A program made the position numbers and the translations under genes. The notes below the pieces were generated by a model. The model saw only the letters and a list, made by a program, of their open reading frames with translations. It did not search any database and was not told the DNA's origin. A stretch of 10,462 nucleotides of DNA from Caulobacteraceae bacterium (lineage in GTDB: Bacteria; Pseudomonadota; Alphaproteobacteria; Caulobacterales; Caulobacteraceae). Positions 1 to 5,699 of the stretch are shown piece by piece. Position 1 is the first letter of the stretch; every line of letters begins with the position of its first letter. The DNA is taken from positions 1 through 10,462 of the forward strand of contig SDZP01000099.1 of NCBI GenBank assembly GCA_004144935.1. The letters run 5' to 3'.

Positions 1-1083
1 CGGCGGGCGACGGACGTCCAGCGGCAGCGCCTGGCGCCGTTGATCGCCTGGCGTCGGAGCTGGCCGGGCTGATGCAGGCTGCGCTGCGTTCGCCGGTTGC
101 GCCGCCAGGGCGCGGACCGCCAGGGCGTCGAGCGGCGGGCCCGGGCTCCGGGTTGAGCGGTCCGGAATGACGCGATCGGGGCCTGCTAAGACCGCGGCCG
201 CTCCAAGCCCCGCCGCCGGGCCGCTGACGCGGGGAATGATCGGGGTGATCCGGGCGGCTTGCGGCGCCGCCCGTCCGGCCAGGGTTCGCCGGTCGAGGCT
301 TGCCCCCGGGCCTCGGCGATTGCGGACGACCAGCTTCGGTGTCCGGTCAGCCGCCCGCGCGCGCGCGGCGGCGGTGGCCCGGGTCCTCAGGGCCGGCCGG
401 TCGATGGCGGCGGCGGCCCGGGCGACATCCAGCGGCGCGGGCCCGGCGGTCGGGGAGGCCGGCTGGGCAGGGGTCTCCGCGGCGATCGGCGAACCTGCCG
501 GCGCGCGGACCGACATCACGGCGGCGGGACCTGGCGAGGCCGCTGCCTCCGGTATGCGGATCACCAATAGGCTCATGGACTTCGAGCCTGAAAGCGTCCG
601 CGTCCGGTAGGCCTGGCTGATGCCCGGCGAACGGTCCGGGGCTGCGGAGGTCGACAAACGGGTGATGGTGGAGCCGGAAGCGGGCTGCTCGAGCCGAGCC
701 GGCCGATCAGCCTGCCGGGGCTGCGTGCGCCTCGGCGCGGGTCGCGCAACGTCCCGGCGGTCTGGCCCCGACCGCACCGAGGCCGCCGCCCGTCCGGCCA
801 GCAGCCGGCGAAGCAGGCGGATGTCTGCGCTCAGGCGGATGTGCAGCGGTTGCGGACGATCCGGCGACCTGGCCGGCTCTGTCGGCGCCGACTCTGGCGC
901 CGGACCGGGCGGTGTCAGGACCAGCAATTCGGCGTCCGCCGGCCAGGTCCCGCCGAGCCGGTAGCGGGCCAGCAGAGCATTGGCCAAGGCCGCCGCCCCC
1001 TGCGCGCCCTGCAGACTCGAAGCGACCCTCACTGGCCCGATCAGGACGGGCGCCGCCGCCCGGGTGACGGCCAGCCGGCTCAT
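1..1083 (-). CDS. Ala/Arg/Pro-rich protein of unknown function in eCIS operon (partial, 3' end outside window)
   Basis: I do not recognise this protein. The frame opens with ATG at 1083, overlapping the TGA stop of the upstream tube gene (ATGA), and stays open for 361 codons to the left edge with no stop. A G-rich stretch (GGGGGG) lies about 6 bases before the start. Residues 1-55 look foldable (starts MSRLAVTRAAAPVLIGPVRV, later ARYRLGGTWPADAELLVLT). The rest is dominated by Ala, Arg, Pro and Ser, with a few hydrophobic islands (LLVIRIPE near 172, KLVVRNRR near 250). No membrane segment, signal peptide or LysM motif is visible. It follows the Afp5-like tube gene, where Afp clusters carry small unknown and LysM proteins before the baseplate genes, so a structural or baseplate-adjacent role is possible but unproven. 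The strict overlap and operon direction argue that it is real; the low-complexity composition leaves doubt about its C-terminal part. Confidence 0.6.
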   Translation of the reverse strand, partial: MSRLAVTRAAAPVLIGPVRVASSLQGAQGAAALANALLARYRLGGTWPADAELLVLTPPGPAPESAPTEPARSPDRPQPLHIRLSADIRLLRRLLAGRAAASVRSGPDRRDVARPAPRRTQPRQADRPARLEQPASGSTITRLSTSAAPDRSPGISQAYRTRTLSGSKSMSLLVIRIPEAAASPGPAAVMSVRAPAGSPIAAETPAQPASPTAGPAPLDVARAAAAIDRPALRTRATAAARARAADRTPKLVVRNRRGPGASLDRRTLAGRAAPQAARITPIIPRVSGPAAGLGAAAVLAGPDRVIPDRSTRSPGPPLDALAVRALAAQPANAAQPASARPAPTPGDQRRQALPLDVRRPP

Positions 1084-1592
1084 ATAAGCCCCCCGACGGA
1101 GCCGATGGCCGAGGCGATCGGATTTTCCAGGCCTTCGTGCGCCAGGGTCACCGTCGTCGTCAGCACCGTGCTGGAGCCGGCGTCGAACGATGGCCCGGAC
1201 CAGGCCGTCGGCCAGCAGCGGCTGAGGTTCCACCACATCTTCGGGATGTGCATGTCGTTCAGCAGATAGATGGTGGCGTTGCGCCGGGTGATCTTGCCGC
1301 CCACCACCTGCTGGCGCCAGGCCCACAGCATGTCGATGTCCGACAGGCCGCTGATCAGCTGGATGTCGGAGTAGCTGCTCGATTTGGGAAGTTTGTAGGC
1401 ATAGCTGTTGTTGCCGCCCTGGCGGATATCCTCGACCTCGCTGGTGGTGTCCAGCCCGCTGACCTGGGTGAATCCGCCCGCCAGGATGCCCTGGATCTCG
1501 ACCAGGAAGTTGTAGCCCACATAGGGGTTGTCGCGGACGCCCGTGACTCTGCTGAACACCGCCGCCGCGGCGCTGGGGCCGATGACCGGCAT
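1080..1592 (-). CDS. Afp5-like phage tail tube protein (gp19-like family), second tube subunit
   Basis: This 170-residue protein matches the T4 gp19-like tail tube family. The N-terminal NPYVGYNFLVEIQGILAGGF, followed by a VSGLDTTSEVEDIRQGG-type segment, is the family signature: the first strand of the tube barrel and the polymerisation loop. Later comes WRQQVVGGKITRRNATIYLL, with the closing beta strands at the C-terminus. It is the second tube-type gene here, downstream of the major tube, sheath and chaperone-like genes. Afp/PVC clusters place Afp5, the initiator ring joining tube to baseplate, in this position, so that role is inferred. The start at 1592 has GGAGGA about 10 bases upstream, inside the end of the preceding gene, whose stop lies 3 bases away. 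Its stop overlaps the next start (ATGA), suggesting translational coupling. Confidence 0.85.
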   Translation of the reverse strand: MPVIGPSAAAAVFSRVTGVRDNPYVGYNFLVEIQGILAGGFTQVSGLDTTSEVEDIRQGGNNSYAYKLPKSSSYSDIQLISGLSDIDMLWAWRQQVVGGKITRRNATIYLLNDMHIPKMWWNLSRCWPTAWSGPSFDAGSSTVLTTTVTLAHEGLENPIASAIGSVGGLI

Positions 1593-1595
1593 GGC

Positions 1596-1781
1596 CTAGA
1601 AGTCCTCCAGCGAGCGCGGCCCGCCGGCTTCGCCGCCGGCCTGGCGATTGATGGCGCTGGTCTCGGCGCACCAGCGCCGCCGCTCGCCGTGCTCGAGGTT
1701 CAGCAGGGTCGCGTAGTCCCAGTGCAGGTAGTAGGCGAGAAAGGCTATCTCCCGGTGCAAGGCCTCGTGGGGATAGCCCAT
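1596..1781 (-). CDS. DUF6760 family small protein
   Basis: This is a 61-residue protein beginning MGYPHEALHREIAFLAYYLH and containing a WDYATLLNLEHGERRRWCAE segment. It fits the small DUF6760 family found between tube genes in phage-tail-like and eCIS clusters; the hallmark pattern is an early aromatic/acidic helix followed by LEH-x-ERRRW. Its molecular role is unknown. The start at 1781 is chosen because it overlaps the upstream TGA (TGATG), has GGGGGAG about 6 bases before it, and gives the usual family length. A longer version beginning at 1832 would add a 17-residue Arg/Gly-rich extension that is only the shadow of the neighbouring frame. The gap to the next tube gene is 3 bases. In tailed phages a small reading frame at this point often belongs to a tail-assembly chaperone pair with the gene before it, so a chaperone accessory role is a guess. 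Confidence 0.75.
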   Translation of the reverse strand: MGYPHEALHREIAFLAYYLHWDYATLLNLEHGERRRWCAETSAINRQAGGEAGGPRSLEDF

Positions 1782-2149
1782 CAGGACTCCCCCACGGGGG
1801 GGCCTCCCGCGACCTCGAAGGCATGCTCGCACTTGGGGCAGGTCACATGCAGGGTGTCGTCGCCGGCGGCGTTCATCCGTTGATAGAGATCCTGCAGGTA
1901 GGCGAAATCCGCCGCGAACAGGCCCTCGATGACCATCGGGGTGATCATGCTCAGGGACCCCAGCCGGGTGACCACCCGCGCCAGCAGGATGACCGACAGA
2001 TAGGCCTCGTTCTGCCGCACCCGGGGGTCCTTCATCGGCAGCAGTTCGTCGGCCGCCGTGGCCAGCCGCATGACCCCGTCGGTATGCAGGTTGCCCTCGC
2101 CGTCGACGTAGCCCTTGGGCAGGCGAAACTCGAACTCGGTCTTCAACAT
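1781..2149 (-). CDS. Phage tail assembly (chaperone-like) protein of eCIS cluster
   Basis: This 122-residue protein lies between the major tube gene and the DUF6760 gene. It opens with LKTEFEFRLPKGYVDGEGNL, a pattern I associate with 'phage tail assembly protein' annotations in phage and eCIS clusters. It continues with a helical segment (VRQNEAYLSVILLARVVTRL) and ends with a single CxxC knuckle (HVTCPKCEHAFEV, about residues 102-114). One CxxC is only half a zinc ribbon, so metal binding would need a partner or dimer. By position and family resemblance it should assist tube or sheath polymerisation rather than form part of the mature particle; this is inferred. AGGGG lies about 7 bases before the ATG at 2149. 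Its stop overlaps the next start by one base. Confidence 0.7.
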   Translation of the reverse strand: MLKTEFEFRLPKGYVDGEGNLHTDGVMRLATAADELLPMKDPRVRQNEAYLSVILLARVVTRLGSLSMITPMVIEGLFAADFAYLQDLYQRMNAAGDDTLHVTCPKCEHAFEVAGGPPVGES

Positions 2150-2176
2150 CTATCGCCCCTGACGCCCCGCCTGAAA

Positions 2177-2623
2177 TCAGCTCGCCCGTGTGATGGTCTC
2201 GACCTCCAGCTCCAGCGTCTCGATCATCGCCTCGCTGGAGGAGGCTGAGAAATCGGTGGTGCTGTATTTGGTCGGCCAGGTGTTGGTCATGTTCCAGCGG
2301 ACCTTGTCCTGCCCGGACTCGTCCACGAGGATCACCGAGACGCTCTTGCGCCCGCCCACGTCGGCGCCGAGCGACGAGACCGAGCTGAACCAGTTGTAGA
2401 GGTCCATGCTGTCGGTCACGCCGCGCTTCAGCGACAGGGTCCCGACACTGAGTTGGCCGGACAGCTTGCGGGTCGGCCCGTCGGTCCCTTCGCGGTAGGG
2501 GATCGACTCGATGCTCATGTCCGGCAGGGTGGCTTCCGAGAAGCCGGCGATCTGCAGGCCCTGGATCTCCAGTCGGAAACGGAAGCCCTTGTAGGGATCG
2601 TTACGGGTGCCGGCCGTGGCCAT
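2177..2623 (-). CDS. Major inner tail tube protein (Afp1-like, T4 gp19-like family)
   Basis: This 148-residue protein has the standard length of an Afp1/Pvc1-type Hcp-like tube subunit. It opens MATAGTRNDPYKGFRFRLEI and continues IQGLQIAGFSEATLPDMSIE, the same strand-loop-strand pattern as the 170-residue tube gene downstream. A later KRGVTDSMDLYNWF helix and an RWNMTNTWPTKYS strand are typical of gp19-like tube proteins. Stacked hexameric rings of such subunits form the rigid inner tube whose lumen can hold cargo. It follows the sheath gene after a 35-base gap, as in most contractile tail modules. An AGGA sits about 10 bases before the ATG at 2623. It is likely the most abundant structural product together with the sheath. 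Confidence 0.9.
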   Translation of the reverse strand: MATAGTRNDPYKGFRFRLEIQGLQIAGFSEATLPDMSIESIPYREGTDGPTRKLSGQLSVGTLSLKRGVTDSMDLYNWFSSVSSLGADVGGRKSVSVILVDESGQDKVRWNMTNTWPTKYSTTDFSASSSEAMIETLELEVETITRAS

Positions 2624-2658
2624 ATGGGGTCGTCCTGGATGGCGTTGCGGTCAAGAGG

Positions 2659-4299
2659 TCAGCTGCTGCCCAGCGTCGCCTGCTGGATGCGGATGATCAC
2701 GAACTCGGCCGGGAAGACCGGGCAGACCTTGATGTCCACATAAAGCTGGCCCTGAGCCTGCAGGTCGGGCGGGTTGTTGCCGGCGTCGCACTGCACGGCG
2801 AAGGCCTGGGCGGCGCTGGCCCCGAACAGGGCCCCGGCCTGCCACATGGTGGTCAGGAAGTCGCTGACGTCCCGGGTGACCGTGCCCCACAGCTTCTGGG
2901 TGTTGGGCTCGAACACCACCCACTGCAGCCCGCTGTAGAGCGACACCTCGATCTCGATCAGCAGCCGGCGCACCGAGATGTAGATCAGGCTGGGATCGGT
3001 CGACATCGTCCGGCCGCCGTAGGCGCAGATCCCGTAGTTGACGAACGGCCGGATGGCGTTGATGCCGTTGGGATTGAGGGTGTCCTGGTCGCTGTCGGTC
3101 AGAACCTGGGTGACGCCGGTGGCGATGTTCAGCACCCCGTAGGTGATTCCCGCCGCCACCTGCCAGGGGCCGATCGCCGTGTCGGTCGCCGCATAAGTCC
3201 CCGCCATCGCGCCGGAGGGCGGGATCGGCACGTTCATGTTCGAGGACGGATTGAGGAAGGTGATCCACGGGTAGTAGAGCGCCCCGTAGGACGAGTGCAG
3301 GGCGCTGCCCTCGGGCACCGAGCCATCCGGGCTGGCGGCCCCGGTCTTGAACGCCTCGATATCCTGCACCGACAGGCCGAAGGGCGGATCGGCGATATAG
3401 AACAGGTCCAGGTGCGGCCGATTTTCGCAGTAGGTCACCGACTGCTGCACGACCTCGCGCTGCAGGCCGAGGTCCGGGATCGACACCGACTCCGGCGCCA
3501 CCAGCAGGCTGATGTCGTTGATGATGTCGAGGGCGGCCAGCGCCGTGGTCAACTGTAGTGGCGTCGAGGTCGGATCGCCGGTGCCGCCGCTAAGCGCCAC
3601 CGGCTGCAGCTGGTTCTCCGGCCGTGTCGCCCCGGTGGTCGTCACAGCCACCCGGATGAAGATCGAGGTGGCGTTGATCTTGCTCTCGATGTTGCTGAGC
3701 GACGTCGCCGTCGCCTTCTGCATGTCGGCGGCGCTGTACCCGGGAAAGCTCTCGACCTGGTAGTAGCTTTCGCCGTTGATCGTCTGCACGGCCAGTTTGT
3801 TGGCCGAGGCGTAGAAGGCGACCAACTGGTCGTAGAAGCTTGGGTCCGTGCCGGCGTCCGGCATCTTGTACAGCACGTTGATGGCGAACACCGGCTTGAC
3901 GCTGGTGTCGTTGGGATCCGTCGGGACCGGGTAGTTGGTCACCGTCACCGCCAGGCTGTCGCCCCAGCTGCCGGGACAGGCGGCGTTGATCTGCAGGGCG
4001 CCGTCCAGATATCCGGCCGGGCTCTCGGCGTTGGGCGGATTGGGCCCGGCCCGCACCACGTAACAGACCGCCCCGCCCTGCACGAAGAAGGAATAGACCG
4101 CGAAAGGCAGCTGCGCCCCCCACATCATCCCCCCGAACGTGGCGACGTACTGGTGCCAGCTCGTGATCAGGACGGCCTGATTGTAGGGGCCGGTCTCGGT
4201 GATGCCCACGAAGGCGGTGTTGCTGGTCGCCGCGGCCGTGATCAGCTGCGGTCCAGGCAACTCCTGGACGTAGACGCCGGGGTGCAGATAGGTCGCCAT
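2659..4299 (-). CDS. Phage tail sheath protein (eCIS contractile sheath)
   Basis: This 546-residue protein is a contractile tail sheath (Phage_sheath_1 type with the conserved C-terminal sheath domain). The N-terminus MATYLHPGVYVQELPGPQ is diagnostic, followed by TSNTAFVGITETGP and a WHQYVATFGG segment. The C-terminal half carries PWITF, YGGRTM and RRLLIEIEVSLYSGLQWVVF, ending in FPAEFVIIRIQQATLG, the sheath handshake region. Contraction of the sheath drives the inner tube into a target. The start at 4299 is preferred: it gives the canonical N-terminus and has AGGG 4 bases upstream. Extension to 4347 would add 16 residues with no family resemblance. It is the first gene of the left operon. 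Only one sheath gene is visible, whereas Afp encodes three. Confidence 0.95.
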   Translation of the reverse strand: MATYLHPGVYVQELPGPQLITAAATSNTAFVGITETGPYNQAVLITSWHQYVATFGGMMWGAQLPFAVYSFFVQGGAVCYVVRAGPNPPNAESPAGYLDGALQINAACPGSWGDSLAVTVTNYPVPTDPNDTSVKPVFAINVLYKMPDAGTDPSFYDQLVAFYASANKLAVQTINGESYYQVESFPGYSAADMQKATATSLSNIESKINATSIFIRVAVTTTGATRPENQLQPVALSGGTGDPTSTPLQLTTALAALDIINDISLLVAPESVSIPDLGLQREVVQQSVTYCENRPHLDLFYIADPPFGLSVQDIEAFKTGAASPDGSVPEGSALHSSYGALYYPWITFLNPSSNMNVPIPPSGAMAGTYAATDTAIGPWQVAAGITYGVLNIATGVTQVLTDSDQDTLNPNGINAIRPFVNYGICAYGGRTMSTDPSLIYISVRRLLIEIEVSLYSGLQWVVFEPNTQKLWGTVTRDVSDFLTTMWQAGALFGASAAQAFAVQCDAGNNPPDLQAQGQLYVDIKVCPVFPAEFVIIRIQQATLGSS

Positions 4300-4490
4300 G
4301 TCGCCCTGACTTGATACAATGCCCGCGAGAACTGACCAGCAGTTCATCCTGAGCGTAGGCCTGTTGGCGGCCGCCCGTCAAACCCATTCGGAAACCCGGC
4401 CAGCGCCGTTGCCATAAGGCCTAGCGCCGATATAGCCCATCGCTCGATGAACGCTGAAATTGTAAACTCGACAATGCGACTCAATTCATT

Positions 4491-4500
4491 TGCAATTGCA
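4491..4500. promoter_or_regulatory. Perfect palindrome TGCAATTGCA, possible operator
   Basis: TGCAATTGCA equals its own reverse complement. It lies in the AT-rich core of the divergent intergenic region and overlaps the best plus-strand -35 candidate. A dimeric regulator binding here could control one or both operons. A 10-bp palindrome can occur by chance, so this is only a candidate. Confidence 0.25.
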
Positions 4501-4570
4501 TTCTCGCTGATACAACCTTCGCGGGTCACACCGTTTTAGGGGCGGGCTGGCATCTGAAATCGTCAATCTG

Positions 4571-4581
4571 AAGGGAGAAGG
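4571..4581 (+). promoter_or_regulatory. Strong ribosome binding site for the aegerolysin-like gene
   Basis: AAGGGAGAAGG lies 3 bases before the ATG at 4585 and offers two overlapping purine-rich Shine-Dalgarno cores. It is the strongest RBS in the window, contrasting with the weak site before the next gene, and fits high-level translation. Confidence 0.65.
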
Positions 4582-4584
4582 CCC

Positions 4585-4965
4585 ATGGCCGACCTCGGCT
4601 ATCGCAGCATCGAAGTGAACATCGTCAACGACACCCGCGGCAACCTGACCATTCAGGGCCCGACGCTGGGCAGCGGCAACACCTGGATCCAGGGCGAGAC
4701 CCCGGTTCAGGGCGCCGCCCTGGGCCAGTACCAGTCCGCCAAGTGGGGCGTCTCGACCAACGACGTCAACGGCACGGCCACCGCGTCCGTCCAGCTGACC
4801 GGCCTCGGCTCCTACCCGGTGTCGGTTTCGTTCACCAACGACATGAACGGCAACAGCAACTGCACCGTGGCCGGCAACGACCAGGTGAAGGGCACCGCCA
4901 CGGCGGTCTCCACCGGCGAGCAGAACCACACCCTCTACAACGTGCAACTGATCCCCGGGCCGTAG
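4585..4965 (+). CDS. Aegerolysin-like protein (Gpp34/Cry34, crystal protein ET79 type)
   Basis: This 126-residue protein has no signal peptide or membrane segment and looks all-beta. The succession of motifs parallels Cry34/Gpp34 aegerolysins as I remember them: an early IEVNIVNDT strand (compare REVHIDVNNKT), G-x-W around residue 34, a central S-x(4-6)-GT around 57-65, a VSVSFTNDMNGNSN segment (79-92; compare ISLYFDNPFAGSN), and the C-terminal GEQNHTLYNVQL (111-122; compare GNQSHVTYTIQ). Length also agrees (about 123 aa). Aegerolysins are small beta-sandwich proteins that bind specific membrane lipids; Gpp34 is half of a binary insecticidal toxin, with a separate partner not visible here. 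A strong RBS and very uniform codon use (every Asn is AAC, almost every Thr ends in C) suggest high expression. It could be a secreted partner, particle decoration or eCIS cargo. Family assignment is from memory, not a computed alignment. Confidence 0.7.
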   Translation: MADLGYRSIEVNIVNDTRGNLTIQGPTLGSGNTWIQGETPVQGAALGQYQSAKWGVSTNDVNGTATASVQLTGLGSYPVSVSFTNDMNGNSNCTVAGNDQVKGTATAVSTGEQNHTLYNVQLIPGP

Positions 4966-4978
4966 CCCCAGGACCGCG

Positions 4979-5006
4979 CGGCGGCGGCTTGTGAGGGCCG
5001 CCGCCG
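4979..5006 (+). terminator. GC-rich hairpin between aegerolysin-like and DUF4255 genes
   Basis: Arms 4979-4988 (CGGCGGCGGC) and 4997-5006 pair perfectly over 10 bases around an 8-base loop (TTGTGAGG). It begins 14 bases after the aegerolysin stop. No T-run follows, so it is not a classical intrinsic terminator. It may act as a partial terminator, an mRNA-stabilising 3' structure, or a brake on the downstream gene. Confidence 0.5.
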
Positions 5007-5024
5007 ACGCCTATCCTTCCAGAC

Positions 5025-5699
5025 GTGGACCCCGACCTCGCGATCGCATCGATCACCCTGGCCATCCGCCAGCGGTTGCAGGCGGCCCTCAACCGGGTCG
5101 GCTCCCTGGGCGGCGAGGTGCGCACCGAGCGCCCCGACAAACTGACCGACACCGGCGCGCCGATCGTCAACCTCTATCTCTACCAACTCAACCTGAACCC
5201 GTTCATGCGCAACAACGACCTCGACCCGGTCATCGTGCGCACGCCCGACACATCGGGCGGCTACAAGATCCCCGCCACCAGCATCCAGACCTACCGGGTG
5301 CCGCTGAAGCTGCGCTACATGCTGTCCTTCTTCGGCGACGAGCGCACCCTGGTCCCGCAACGCCTGCTGGCCGTTTGCGTGGCGGCTCTCCACCGCCTGC
5401 CGCAGATCGACGCCCGAGCGATCGGCGCCGCCGCCGGACTGGTGCGCGGCTCCACGACCGCCGGTTCGCCGCCGCCCGAGCCGCTCCCCGATTTCGACGA
5501 CGTCAACCTGAGCTTCGCCGACCTCACCCTGGACGACACCTACCGCCTGTGGTCGGCGTTCAAGGCCACCTACGCCCTGTCGGTCGGCTACCTGGCCGAC
5601 ACCGCCATCATCTACAGCGCGCCAGAACCGACAGAGGTCAGCCTTGTCGAGGAACTGGAGCTCACGGCTGCCGCCGTGCGACCCCTGCCGGACCTCTAG
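5025..5699 (+). CDS. DUF4255 (Pvc16_N) protein, Afp16/Pvc16-like tail tube terminator
   Basis: This 224-residue protein fits the DUF4255/Pvc16_N family. It has an N-terminal helix (IASITLAIRQRLQAAL), then GAPIVNLYLYQLNLNPFMRN, and a YRVPLKLRYMLSFFGDE strand followed by PQRLLAVCVAAL; the combination of 'LYLYQ' and 'LxLxYxLSFFGDE' is the family hallmark. In Afp/PVC systems the homologue caps the tube and sheath at the distal end and sets particle length. The middle (about 145-165) is a Pro/Ser/Gly linker, and DDTYRLWSAF follows. The only sensible start is GTG at 5025, since an in-frame stop lies at 4992-4994; no clear Shine-Dalgarno is visible and a GC hairpin ends 18 bases before. It lies on the strand opposite the structural operon, after the aegerolysin-like gene. 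Its TAG stop shares CTAG with the stop of the converging effector gene. Confidence 0.88.
   Translation: MDPDLAIASITLAIRQRLQAALNRVGSLGGEVRTERPDKLTDTGAPIVNLYLYQLNLNPFMRNNDLDPVIVRTPDTSGGYKIPATSIQTYRVPLKLRYMLSFFGDERTLVPQRLLAVCVAALHRLPQIDARAIGAAAGLVRGSTTAGSPPPEPLPDFDDVNLSFADLTLDDTYRLWSAFKATYALSVGYLADTAIIYSAPEPTEVSLVEELELTAAAVRPLPDL

Larger units (their letters stand above)
4300..4584. promoter_or_regulatory. Divergent promoter region between sheath operon and aegerolysin-like gene
   Basis: These 285 bases separate two divergent genes and are clearly richer in A+T than the flanks, especially 4455-4520. Both transcription units must start here unless read through from outside. No strong sigma-70 pair stands out. 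The best plus-strand candidate is TTGCAA at 4490-4495 with TACAAC 15 bases downstream (4511-4516), a short spacer. On the minus strand TTGAGT and TACAAT occur in the AT-rich part only about 14 bases apart. TGATACAA occurs twice (4312-4319 and 4508-4515). A perfect 10-bp palindrome sits at 4491-4500. Assignment of exact promoters is not secure. Confidence 0.5.

Noticed and set aside
167..964. Plus-strand open frames at 167-610 and 620-964
   Set aside because: They are Arg/Ala/Gly-rich, lack a family match and a consistent RBS, and oppose an uninterrupted minus-strand frame of 361 codons that is joined to the operon by an ATGA overlap.
4300..4347. Upstream start for the sheath at 4347
   Set aside because: It would add 16 residues unlike any sheath N-terminus. 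The ATG at 4299 has an RBS and gives the canonical MATYLHPGVYVQELPGP start.
2651..4387. Minus-strand frames at 2651-3268 and 3590-4387 overlapping the sheath gene
   Set aside because: They are Arg/Gly/Pro-rich shadows in the wrong frame of an unmistakable sheath protein.
4344..4529. 61-codon minus-strand ORF in the divergent intergenic region
   Set aside because: No convincing RBS or recognisable product is visible, and it occupies the region needed for promoters. It is more likely chance.
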